Positions 12,046 through 22,886 of a stretch of DNA of 64,000 bases are shown here, piece after piece; the stretch's first letter is position 1; every line of letters starts with the position of its first letter. Made by a program: the position numbers and the translations under genes. Source of the stretch: Zoroaster sp. YZ-2022 (lineage: Eukaryota; Echinodermata; Asteroidea; Forcipulatida; Zoroasteridae); contig CM055816.1 of assembly GCA_029582265.1 (NCBI GenBank), positions 95,816,809-95,880,808 of the forward strand, read 5' to 3'. A model generated the notes under the pieces. That model had not been told where the DNA came from. It ran no database searches and was given only the letters and a program-made list of their open reading frames with translations.

Positions 12046-12055
12046 TGGTAAGGGA

Positions 12056-12361
12056 AGTCAACAATCTCAAGAGGACACAATTTCCGAATCGGCAGCAGTT
12101 ATTGAGGATGTCATTGAAACATCATCGCCAATTCTGTCCAGACCAAAAAGACATCGAAAACCAGTAGATAGGTTAATATACACCCGTCTAGGACAGACAA
12201 AGCAACACAGAGTCACTGAAAAACAGATGTCAGATGATCTCTACGAGTTGAAATTGCAGGCCGGAAAGAAATTATTAGAGAGATGGAAGCGACCAGAGAT
12301 GGCTGAAGCAAGAAAAAAGGCTGTTATGAGATTGCTACTACAAGAACAGAGCACAAAGTAA
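12056..12361 (+). pseudogene. gypsy polyprotein C-terminal tail, downstream of the nested insertion
   Basis: A frame of about 101 residues starts right after the insertion with SQQSQEDTISES, carries SRPKRHRKPVDRLIY (a basic motif typical of gypsy polyprotein tails), then a Lys/Glu-rich helix, and ends at TAA 12359-12361. It is in frame with the 8083-8744 segment if the inserted DNA and one 8-bp flank are removed. The 12362-12860 stretch that follows is non-coding. Confidence 0.8.
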
Positions 12362-12860
12362 TCTTAGGACCCAACCCCAATCCCGAACCAAAATTGGTAT
12401 TTATCGTACGTAAGATACTGTTTATTTATATATTGTTTATTCATTTCATTATTATTTTCTACTCGAGATCGAGTGCTTACATAGATCATTATTTTTTTCG
12501 AGGTACATAATGTACCTATTTTGTGTATTAAAGTTTCAAATCTATTGCTTCGACATTATTTTGTATGCTATTGCGTTATTGTACTATGCATCTAAGAAGC
12601 AGGCTCCAGATATGTTTCATTTTTAGGATTTGTGGTGTTTTAGGACTTACTGTATTCTTTATAGATTTGAAGAAGATATATTACTCTTTGATTACATGAT
12701 GAGACCAGGCGCCGGTTAAATCTTAGTTAATTAAAGAGATAGTGTAATGTTTACACACATTTAAAACTAAAGACCACACGTTTATTTATTTATTTTCCTT
12801 AATCTTGTATGTATTTGATGTAAATAGATAACGTAAAATGTCGAGGACGACATTTATTCT

Positions 12861-12873
12861 ATAGGGGGAGCAA
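12861..12873 (+). promoter_or_regulatory. polypurine tract
   Basis: ATAGGGGGAGCAA lies directly before the 3' LTR, the expected place and composition for the plus-strand primer of a gypsy element. Confidence 0.75.
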
Positions 12874-13246
12874 TGTGACAGTTGTAAAAAATACCCCCCC
12901 CCCCTTAATTTTTGCTTTAGTATTGCTATCGAGTATCGATATCCTTTTCAATATTCATTAGTTATGTAGCCATATCCTATTTTGCATTATTCATGTATTT
13001 ATTCATGTGTCACTCAAGCGTGCATACATTTCTTTTGTTATTTAAAATGTTTGTGGAGCGCCCTCAACGTTGTAATTTAAATTTCGCACGCTCGCCACGT
13101 CTTTCTGTTAGTCGGCGAAGACCACTAAACATCTATTTTTTGTACTCCGCCATCTTACAGATCTTACAGGAATAAATCAGGACCTGCCGTAACCTCAGAA
13201 TCAAACAGTGACTTGCCGATCCCCCCAAATTATTAAAAGTGTCACA
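12874..13246 (+). repeat. 3' LTR of gypsy element
   Basis: 373 bp, nearly identical to 1698-2066. The extra four bases come from a longer C run. Confidence 0.95.
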
Positions 13247-14289
13247 TGTGGTTATGTGCTGGGATCTCTTTGGTATGTATTTGTAAACATGTTTGAAGTT
13301 GCATGTCCTAATCTTTGGCCCCAAACATAAAATAATGATTTTACGAGTGGATGAATTTTAGGAGACTATCACATCTTCTCTAATGAAAACTTATTTTACT
13401 TTTATTTTTAATGGTCAGGAACCATAAATAATTTTTTTAAACTGTTCTTATAAAACACATAAGGATCGATCATGTGATATATTTTCGGGATCCCCACAAT
13501 AACTCATGTTGGGCGTTTTAATTCACTTTAACTTATCAAAGAGCTATGGAGGATAATCAATAGTCATTGTAAATTGACAGTTTGTTGACAGTTGGACATT
13601 ATTCTTAGATCACAATTATATATAGATTACCATTTCTAAATGTCCATTTGTGACCATGGAGCATACAGTGCCAAGAAACCCCCCCCCCCATCACTTTAAG
13701 TTCTATATCCTCTGTTGAAAGAGGACAATAAGCTAGCAGCAAAACCTTTGTATAATGTGGCGAGTTATATGGTGAAGTTGTAAATTGCCTCAGATCCACA
13801 AAATGTATAAATAGCTGTTTTCAAAACGGAGGCACAGGGAAACCTTGTTGAATGACTATAATTGAGTGAAAGGAAAGGACCGACCACTGCTGTGTGCACA
13901 GCTGTATCCCGCTAGACAGCTCAAGAAAATATATGCTGATTACTATGACAAGAGTTTACCCTAATAGGCCTATATCTTTTAAAATAAATGTTACCTAAAT
14001 AATACGTCAAAAAGATGTATTACCCTGTTATACGAAACTAAAAGACAAATTCAGTTTTAGAATATGAACACAATGAAAATGAACTATTTTTTCTTGGCTT
14101 TACAACAGCGGAAGAGGCTAGGAGGTTTCATATTTTATGGTGAAAATCTTTCGAAAAGTGGTACTAATAAAAAAAAATTGAAAGGCTATCATAGTTTATG
14201 GTATGTTTTGGATTATTTGCAACAAGAAAAGTTATATTAGAATTAGTCCCTCGAGTTGTACCGGCAAGTGTGGCTGGCTCATGGACTAG

Positions 14290-14516
14290 CTCACAAACAG
14301 TGAGTCTTTAGTACTGGTCACTTCAAAGTGTTATTTTGGTGTCTACTCCGAACATTATTATGCCACTTTTATCCAATCTCGAGAACACCAGCTTCAACCT
14401 GCCCTATAGCAAGGGCCTTCTTGAGACTGGATAAACTTGGCATGATAATGTTTGGAGTAGACACCAAACTACCACTTTGATAAAGTGAGCAGTACCAAAA
14501 AATCAGTATTTGTGAG
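14290..14516. repeat. foldback (MITE-like) element in HECT-gene intron
   Basis: Two inverted arms of about 95 bases (14290-14384 and 14418-14516) pair with scattered mismatches around a ~33-base loop. Core of the left arm: TTGGTGTCTACTCC; the right arm has GGAGTAGACACCAA. No coding; no clear target duplication. Confidence 0.8.
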
Positions 14517-14874
14517 ACTGGAATAGCAGTGTTTAGTGCTCGACCATGCATGAATGTATGCAGATTTTTTTTTTTTTTTGGCACATTCTGTTTCATACCC
14601 CCAGCATTCACAACACAGTTGCTGAGCTCCCATAAATTGATTGTTATAAATGTGGTCTTGTTGTAAAGAGGAAATAATAAGCTTTCTATTGATATGCGCA
14701 ATGATATGAAGATGTCACCAATAATAATATTTTAAAACAGGTGACTGAAAACAGTTTCCAAACTGTATGAGTTTTATTAAACTTATATTTAAGTAGTACA
14801 ACATACTGTAATAGGTTAAAATTACAAAAGGTATTTCAGTTAATATTATTCTTGTCATTTATTCAGCAATTCAG

Positions 14875-15911
14875 CAATTCCAAGAAGGGCTTGGAGGACT
14901 GTGGGAGGATGTTAGGAGACACCGAAATGCTCTCCGTACACTGTTTGTGTTCAAGGCTGTACCTCCTCTTACATTCTTGGATATGAGGAGGCTGTATCAG
15001 GTTGATCATGCACCCATGGGATCTAATGCAAGACTTCTGGAGGATGACACCATTTACAGTTTTGAGGTTTTCCTAGAGATGGTATCTAGTAAGTAAAATC
15101 CAATTAAGATACTAACTTTTGAATATATGCAGAGGATAATATTATGATAAAAACAATAACTTTAAGGTAAGCCACACAAAAGCTATTCAATCTTCTCAGA
15201 TTTTTGTCTTTGGCTCAGTCCTTTATTGCATGAAAAAACAGAGCAGGTAACTTTTATTTTCTTAATTAAAACCTTATTGCAGATATAAATTCCAATTACT
15301 TTGCACTTTTAAAAGATTGTGCAAATTGCAATTTTCCAAAATTGCTGACAAATAGTTTCTAATTAGTGAACAATACTTAAGTAGAACACAATATTTTGCC
15401 ACATCCCATGTATTTTATATTTAAGTTATTTCAATAAAATTATAGCTGCACTAGAATGCTCACAAATAGAGTTTGGCTAAATGGATATGATTATAACACA
15501 ATATCTTTAAAGTAAGAAGTAAACTTGTGATTATTTAAATCACCAATAAATTTTCACTTTGGTAACTGTTATTGCAAATTGTCCTTTTTATAATATCCAG
15601 TGGTATACACTATAGCCCAGAAATTTAAAAAAGCATGACAATTAATGTTGTACATTTCAGCTGGACGATCTGCCATCACCCTCGAGAACCTTTTAGAGTG
15701 TTGGACGGGGGCAAACAAACCCCCACCATGTGGTTTTAAAGATGCCCTAGAAGTAGAATTTTACACCCTGGAAGCCAATACGAGGCGTCTGCCCTCAAGC
15801 GCAACATGTGCGAAGATACTTCGCCTGCCAAGAGGAGTGGATGACCCAAACCAACTGCAAGAGCTGCTTGAGCTTGCAGTCAGGGGGGCTCAAGGGTTTG
15901 GAAAAATATAG
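14875..15911 (+). CDS. HECT-type E3-like gene, last two exons
   Basis: Exons 14875-15088 and 15661-15911 complete the gene begun at 270. The first starts after TTCAG, reads GLGGLWEDVRRHRNALRTLF and ends in phase 1 at a GTAAGT donor. The second starts after TTTCAG, restores the frame and ends at TAG 15909-15911. The final part, RRLPSSATCAKILRLPRG followed by LQELLELAVRG and GFGKI, matches the C-lobe end of HECT domains, including the T-C pair that carries the catalytic cysteine and the terminal GFG. These exons are separated from the upstream ones by a 13.3-kb intron enlarged by the gypsy insertion. Expected role: ubiquitin transfer; activity is not shown. Confidence 0.7.
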
Positions 15912-17136
15912 TCCAAGTTTATGAGACCTGCTCCCAAAAAATCAGGACAAAGTTGCATTTTATGTGCTTGTTAAGCGATTTCGGGTTGGAACCTAATTTT
16001 TCACACAAGTGGGTTAACAAAAATATTATTATTGTAAAAAACAATTTTGTATAGAAATATCACACTTTCCGAACTTTAAAGCTGTTTATCTTGTAATTGG
16101 GTTGTCAAGGTTTTCTTACTAATTCCTCCCCCAGGGGTGAAAAGGTGGGGGTTTTACATATGTAAATAATATATCATTTTAAATCTAAGAATCTGTGGAA
16201 TTTGAAAAAGCCAAAATCTTACAAAACCAATTTGTCAGCTTTGTCCAGGTTTTGTTGAAGCAGGTCTTATATACTTGATTCATGTTGTTCAAATAGTTGA
16301 CATATTTCCAAATCACATCAGCAGGTATTTGAAATCTGTAATTTGGGCCAGGATTTTTTTAAATAAACATAGATGAAAACTGGTCATACCACAAGGACAT
16401 TATGGTTCATGGCATGCCAGACTAACACACTTTAAATTTTTTAAATAAAAATTGCTTGTGTTGCCAATTTTTAGCACAATCCAACCTTCTTTGTGGTCAG
16501 GGCAGAACAGCACACTTTGGGTAAAAATTAACCGGAAAATATGCAAATGTGGCTAGAAAATAATCAGAATATGACGGTCTTTTGAAGTTTTACAGTTTTT
16601 TAAACTATTTGTTTTTGAATGTTTTGTTCTTTAAGACTTGCATGTTATTGTTGCCCTTATTGATTTTTATTATTATCTGAACTGCGTTTAAAACCAAATC
16701 AACAAGTCCAATTGATCTCCAAGTGGCTGAAATCAGGGGGGTAGTGAGGATGTATAGTCACCCACCAGATTAAAATGTTTGCCAAACATTGACACTAATG
16801 GTTATAAACTTCAAACAATCGTGGCTGATCTAATGGGAATTTCATTTGATCCCCCCCTATCGCCCTTGAAAAATTACTTTATCTTTTGCACTTACCGAAA
16901 TTACATGGATATTTAAAAGACGTACACAGTGAAAGGTGATTTGATTTTACATGGTTTAGAGATTTACAAAAACATTATTTAAGTTCTTGCATTTTGGGAG
17001 GATTGTTCAAAAAAATTTAAACGACTTGTTTTGAAGTAAACTTTTCTGTGTTTTGAGGTTCTTTGTATACACTTTGTATTTATCAACTTTAGTAAAACAG
17101 AGATGGAGCATAAATCCATTCATTATTTCTTTACGG
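15912..17136. other. intergenic stretch between convergent genes
   Basis: AT-rich, with no frame, repeat or motif I can support. It separates the 3' end of the HECT-type gene from the 3' end of the minus-strand integrase-core gene. Confidence 0.5.
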
Positions 17137-20100
17137 TCACATTTTGTCCAGAAGCCACTGAAATAGCTCCAAGCCTTCTTCAAAAGACGATGGCATTCTC
17201 TTGTCATGGGCGCGAAGGAGGTTCAGGCAGATGCCTTCGAATTCTTCACAGCAACCATTCTGTCTACGTGGAGATGTAAATTCTTCCTTAACAGCCAAAA
17301 TTTCTTGGACTGGGACAGGGACACGGTAGTCTTGTGCTCATGTAAAAGTTTAATAATAAATGGAGTTTAAGCTATGCACAACAATTATCATTGGTGTGTG
17401 GTTTTTGAAATATTCATTATTATTATTTTTTTTGGGGGGGGGCCTATTTTCGGTAAAAAAAGAAAGAAAAGTTTTTCCCATAGCTTCCTTATTGTCTGAA
17501 TGTTATGAAACTTGGCAAACTTTTCATTTTTATTTTGACAGTATTAATAACATTAAAATCTATTACAATGTCACTGTTAAGTTTTTTTTAAATTTTTTTT
17601 AAACAGATAAAATTTTGTTCAAAAAGTCTAACAATTCACCAAAAGACATTAAAAACCTTTCGACTGAAGGTCAAACAAATTATTGTCATGGCAACAGCTA
17701 ACCCCGGTAACAATGATTTGTTATTCTAATATTAACGTAGATATATTTTGGGACAGATTCAAAACAAAACTCGCCGTGATAATGCAGTGATAAAAAGATT
17801 ACGAGCGAATAATGGTCGGGGGCACATTGTGTCCCTGTCCTGATAGACTTAAAGCCATCATACACTTTTGGTAAAGCTAAAAAACCAGTGTCCACACTTT
17901 GTGTGATTCTACATATATATGAAATGATAAACCTGTGAAATTTTGAGCTCAATCGGTCATCTGAGTCACGGGAAAAAAAGTGACAAACCGTTCACAAAAA
18001 AATTATTAAAAAACAAAATTACGAGGGTTTCCATCTCGAGAGACGAAAACTAATTGTTTTACTCATTTCTCAAAAACTATGGCACTTCCGGCAGAAATAT
18101 TTCAAGGGAACCTTTCTACCATCATCATCTTTAAATCTATTTTTTGTAAATCTGTGAACAGTAGTTTTTCTCGATCTTATACCAAGTGTATAATGGCTTT
18201 AAGATATACATTTCAAACATGTGAAATCGACAATATTGGTAATTTGTGAAAGAAGTCACTTTGAATTTTAGTTTTGTTTCAATGTTGACCTGTTCAATGA
18301 AGAAAATTGTTCTGACCAAAGACATGTGGTACAAAATACAATAGATCGGGCTTTCCAGGTGTAGCTACGGCACCAGGAACGTTTCGTGTCCTGTGTTGAT
18401 TCCACTCTATGGTAACTTGGTCCAATTCTGATTGTATTATTTGCATGAAACAGAACCGAAGACACTCCCTGCATTGATTGACACAAAGTACAACACAAAG
18501 AATGCCGTCAATAGTTTCGAATTAACACATTAAACGCACATGTTATGTTTTAGATCATGAGAAATCATAAGTGATTCAGCACGCTGTGTTTAAAACTTTA
18601 CAAGAAGTCATCGTGGACTTTTCGTGCAGCCTGGCCTATTATACCTATAGCTAAGATGATTAAAAAAAAGGAACGGTTTGTTTGTTGTTACAACAGCCGT
18701 TTAATCGCTCGTAAAATAAATTTATTATCATCGGGCATTATCTTTGTTTTGAGCAATACATACTCGGATCAAAAAGGTAACGTTACTTACGTATATAAAG
18801 CGGATGTGCAGTCCAACACTCCAATCTGAACCAAGTGTCTAAAGCTGTCCAGCCAATAGTTCACAGTCCTGTCAAACAGTGTCCGCCAGAACCTCTCAAT
18901 TCTCTGGAAGGTGGAGACATTATTAACATTAATTTGTTTAATAAAAAAAAGGGTTGAGCTAAGAAGGTTTGGCTGATGACGGACTCGAACCCTCGACCTC
19001 TCTATTAGTACGAACGCTCTACCAACTGAGCTAACCAGCCCTATGGTTGGTGGGCGGTCCTGTGCAATGCCAAACCCTCGTTGCTCGGTGGGGGATCTAG
19101 TCAGAAGCCACACCATACTGTAGAGCCAGTGATCGGCCCCCTGTTGTGATGCATCCCAGTAAGCAGCAGAGATTAAGCACCACGAAGGGATACATGCTTT
19201 TTAAGTGGATTTACACAACATTTTATAGGAAAAAAACCTGTCTGGGAAATATTAGAAATAAAGGACGGTCCTGTGCAATGCCAAACCTTCTTATTTATAT
19301 ATCATAGCAATTTCAATTACAATATAAATACACTTAAATTATGACAGGTTTACCTGGTTGTGTGGAGAAGCAGAAAAGATTACACACGGACTCTGTTGAT
19401 TGGCAACATACACTTCATGGAATGCAGTTTGAATCTCTGCTATTCGTGTGTTCTCTGTTCCCCTATCCATCTGTATGCATCTTGGCACAGCTTATGTATA
19501 AAGCAAAACACAAATAAAAAACAAAAAACATAACTTTAATTTCCCACAGATGAGTTTCTTGACATTAGTGGTTATATTTTGTCCCACAATTTAACCAAAC
19601 GGATCTTTTTATAAGCAACCATAGTCCCTTTTGTTCATTACCTTTAATTTCCTCAAGAAAGTCAATGTAATATGAAGACGTCACTGCAGGGTCACGATTA
19701 GTGTGAGCAACTTTTAACCACACCACTCTGCGAGAAAAGCTGAAATTATGAATAATAAATAATATTACAAATTAGGTGTCATAGTCAACCCTCATTGAAC
19801 GATACAAGTGATCAGCAAAAAGCATATGCTTTTGTCAAAGGTTATCTTCATGGATTGGTTCTTCTATTAAAGTCACGAGTTCACCAACATGACTTCAAAA
19901 ATGTTCCTTAATATAAATTCATTTGTGACTAAAAGGTATTAACAACCTCCTCCCAACATTATTTAACCTTTTTTGTCAATTATAAAAGTATGGTTTAATT
20001 AGCATAATGTTAATCACACGCATACCCATCAATGGCACCATGGATGCCGAAGCCGTACGTTCTTAATTTGTCATACTGATCCACGTGGAGAGCGTAATTG

Positions 20101-21759
20101 GGTCCAAGATTTATGTACATGCGCCTTCTTAAACGATGCCTTTGACGACTTTCAACGCCTTCGGGGTCAAGAATCCTTTGCCCTTCAATAACAACATCTC
20201 TGTTAATCGAAACAGTAAAGAAGACACTAAGCCATTAGAATTAGACTGAGGCATGTAATAAAATGGAGTTATAGGTGTGTACCTAGTTTTTGTCTATGAC
20301 AATGGTTATGACAATGGTAAAATTAAGCTTAGTCTTGTGTTTGGTTACCTGGGCACACAAATTCCATATCGTGTTAGCAGTCGCCGTCGCATTGAACGGC
20401 ACCCAAGGTTTCTGCCACTTCCTGCAAGCTCCAACTATAAAAACAAGACCGTATGAGTACGTAATTCCAAGATCATTGTGGTGTGGGAAGGCAGCGATTA
20501 ACACAATTTTACTTTTTACAAAGTGTTGGTCCTATTGATGTATAATAACAAACAATTCAAAATACAAAAATGTTGCTGTGCTAGGATGATTTTTCTTTTG
20601 GACAAAACAAATACAGGCTACACATTATTACCAAAAAAATGTGGCAAAATTTGTTTTCCCTGATCGTGTGAACAGTGTGAACAGTCCATAACTTTCATTT
20701 CTCATTTCATTTAAGAAATATTTGTTTCAACACGAATACAAACTTTAGAAAACAATAATGGTGGCTGGTTGCTGAGCGGGGCTAATGAAAAACAAAACTT
20801 ACTTCTAAAGATGTCACAAACATGTTCATTGTTTCATCAGATGGGTTGTTGCGGCGCAAGTTCAGTCTACGTAAAATCCTTCTAATTGTTCTGGTGCTAC
20901 AATAATAAATAGATAAAAGAAATACAAAAAACCAAAAAAAATAAATTCAACGTGTCCAGTAGGTTGCTGAGTGGAGCTAATGCAAAAATCCCCTTGAAAG
21001 ATCACGCTTTTGATGTTGATATGGGTTTTGATGTTATTGACCCACTCTGCGTATCTCGAGACCCTTCTGCATTCGCCTCTTTGTCAGATATGCAAATGCC
21101 CCCCCCCCCCCCTTTTTTTTTTACTTTGACTTTGCCTATTCTAATATAGCTTTATTGATGAGCAATTGGTCCTTACATCCACCATAACTTCCTTTACTGT
21201 AGCCTGTTATGCTGGCAACTAGTTGTTTGGTGAAGTAATTTGTACATCCTTTCGTTATGAATAGAGGTTATGATCTTGTTCATATAGCAGGTAATGGGAG
21301 TATGATTTTTCATTGTTGTTGTTGTTGAAGTGTCTCTTCTGTCTTCGGAAGCAAGTGCGTTGTTCCCCCTGCGTGGGCCAATCGGGACAATTCTGTGGAG
21401 TCTGGATGATAGCATTGTGGGCCCATGTGAGGTCTCGAGTGGATTCTTGGTATATATAGGCCTTTGATCCAAAAGTTAGAACTTTGACCCAAAAAATGGT
21501 GTGGACAAAAAAAGCGTGGTATAGGTTTTGTGACGTGTGTATGATCACGGGTTCAGCAATATTGGGCGTTCAAATGAAAAGCTTATACGCATACTCTAAG
21601 TATGAAAAACGGATTTTCCCAAAGATGACTCTTGGATTAAAGTTAAAATTTAACTTACCAACAGTTGATGTTATGTCGCAGAGACAAAATGCAACCAATC
21701 TCGTCGTAGGTATATCCCGCGTCAAAGTAGTGCCGCACCAATCCATCTCTTGTTTGCAT
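17137..21759 (-). CDS. integrase-core (DDE) host-type gene, nine exons
   Basis: Exons in transcript order: 21659-21759 (ATG), 20803-20896, 20349-20434, 20026-20199, 19642-19739, 19354-19490, 18791-18903, 18317-18468, 17137-17330 (TGA). All eight introns have GT-AG ends and compatible phases; the sum is 1149 bases, 382 residues. N-terminal HTH-like part: VRHYFDAGYTYDEIGCIL, then RTIRRILRRLNLRR. Integrase core: GPNYALHVDQYDKL (first D), GFGIHGAIDG, QMDRGTENTRIAE (second D), RIERFWRTLF (E). Tail: EWNQHRTRNVPG, LLYFVPHVF. This matches a spliced integrase-core family widespread in metazoan genomes whose function is not settled. Unlike an active element it has no TIRs or LTRs here. The last acceptor (GCACAAG) and the exon-8 donor (GTCAGA) are the weakest sites. 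Confidence 0.85.
18970..19040 (-). repeat. tRNA-like sequence (SINE head or tRNA pseudogene)
   Basis: On the minus strand a 71-base cloverleaf-like sequence has a 7-bp acceptor (GGCTGGT with ATCAGCC), a perfect A box (TAGCTCAGTTGG) and B box (GGTTCGAGTCC). The anticodon stem pairs poorly and the loop would give AAT or TAA, so it is degenerate. It lies in the intron between exons 6 and 7 of the integrase-core gene. A T-run about 25 bases downstream could end Pol III transcription. A 21-base word (GGTCCTGTGCAATGCCAAAC..) occurs at 19056 and again at 19267. Confidence 0.7.
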
Positions 21760-22886
21760 GTTAAGTTATTGTTATGTTATCATTCTTTGTTAAAAGTAAA
21801 AATGTCCATTACCCTTCCTATTTATAAGTTCATAGAAAAAACATTTGTTTAAAGATGTATTATAAAATTGTATTCCAATTTGGGGGCGGGGGTGGGGTAG
21901 CTAAGCGTTTAAGATGGATAGATTGCCCGGATTTTGATGAGACGATTACACATTTTATTTTCACAAGCAAACAATCTCATATAAGTATACAGTGGCAGAT
22001 CCAGGAATTTTTGCAGGGGGGGGGGGTCAGGTTTTTCTTTTTCTTTATATTTTATAATAACCCCCTGTTATGTTTTTTTATCATTTTTGTGTCAGAGCAA
22101 CCCCCCCCCCCCCGGATCCGCGCCTGGTATATATGTTCGTTGAACGAAAATATATAATATGCAACTTAACTAATATCCATGACCGTTCGTTGGTACACAC
22201 GCATTTTGTGTGTGATACACACGTGACAGCTTCATTCTTGTCACCTTTTGTACAGAAGCAAATGAATATTCAGGCAATAAATTTACGATTAAAAGGCTTG
22301 CCCAGCCTGTCAGTATTTTTTACGATCAAGTTTATTTAAAGGTTAAATTTATATTTTTCGGGTGGGAAAAGTTTGGAGCTGTTATTTGGTGCTTTATAAT
22401 TAAAAGAGAAAAAAATATGTCAAGGATTACCGTAATGCCAGTTCATAAAAAAATAGAAGGCTGGGTGCAGGCTTCAATGTTCAGGGCCCTTTTGACCCTC
22501 GAAGTTTGTAAATCGGAATAACGCGCACGTGCACGGAGTGTTTCAAAAAGGTTGTGTGTACAAAAGTAATCGGGGTGCAGGTTAAAAAAGGTAACCCAAA
22601 TTTACGGTGATTGTTCACTCACCTCCTACAATATTATTTCCCTTTCCCGTTTAGTCAATCCTGTGAGGTTATTATTTTTTAAATAAATTTAGCTTTGCTA
22701 CCTCTTTTCTTATTCTTCTGCCTAACCTGTTCGGGCTTTGGAATTCTACATTTTTGTGCCGTTTCTGATTACCCCTTTATTACGGGCAGAGGTGGAACTC
22801 CATCATCAAAAGGGTCACAATGAGTCAGACATGACTGTCAGGACTACGACGACTGATTATCCCTATTTAGGCCCACACACCTGCAG
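21760..22886. other. non-coding upstream of the integrase-core gene
   Basis: No supportable gene. Contains G runs (about 22015) and a 14-C run (about 22100), plus low-complexity A/T. Whether an additional 5' exon of the minus-strand gene lies here could not be told. Confidence 0.45.

Larger units (their letters stand above)
8745..12055. mobile_element. non-autonomous DNA element nested in gypsy (CCAATTGG element)
   Basis: A 3.3-kb block with no convincing transposase splits the gypsy tail. Its ends are inverted copies of CCCTTACCAAAAT (8746-8758 and 12042-12054), followed inward on both sides by CCAATTCATT-type words. The flanking octamers AGTCGAGA (8737-8744) and AGTCAACA (12056-12063) match at 6 of 8 bases; an 8-bp duplication is exactly what keeps the two gypsy halves in frame. 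Eight-bp duplications and repeated subterminal motifs fit the hAT superfamily, but the termini do not prove it. The interior (9061-11390) is AT-rich. The minus strand of 9530-9985 shows a stop-ridden, coding-like stretch (PDDMRDLNMVFEHDIMV) that I do not recognise. Confidence 0.72.
1698..13246 (+). mobile_element. Ty3/gypsy LTR retrotransposon, young but defective
   Basis: The element is bounded by two direct LTRs starting TGTGACAG and ending GTGTCACA. The 4 bases before (1694-1697) and after (13247-13250) are both TGTG, a target-site duplication. Order: LTR, candidate primer site, ~1.1-kb leader, gag, pol (protease, RT, RNase H, integrase), short basic tail, purine tract, LTR. Domain order with integrase after RNase H is the Ty3/gypsy arrangement. 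Length is 11.5 kb because 8745-12055 is a separate inserted DNA element. A stop at 8080-8082 also breaks pol, so the copy should not be autonomous. It sits in an intron of the HECT-type gene in the same orientation. Confidence 0.93.

Noticed and set aside
18970..19040. Functional tRNA-Ile gene
   Set aside because: The anticodon stem and T stem have mismatches; only the acceptor, D arm and Pol III boxes are good.
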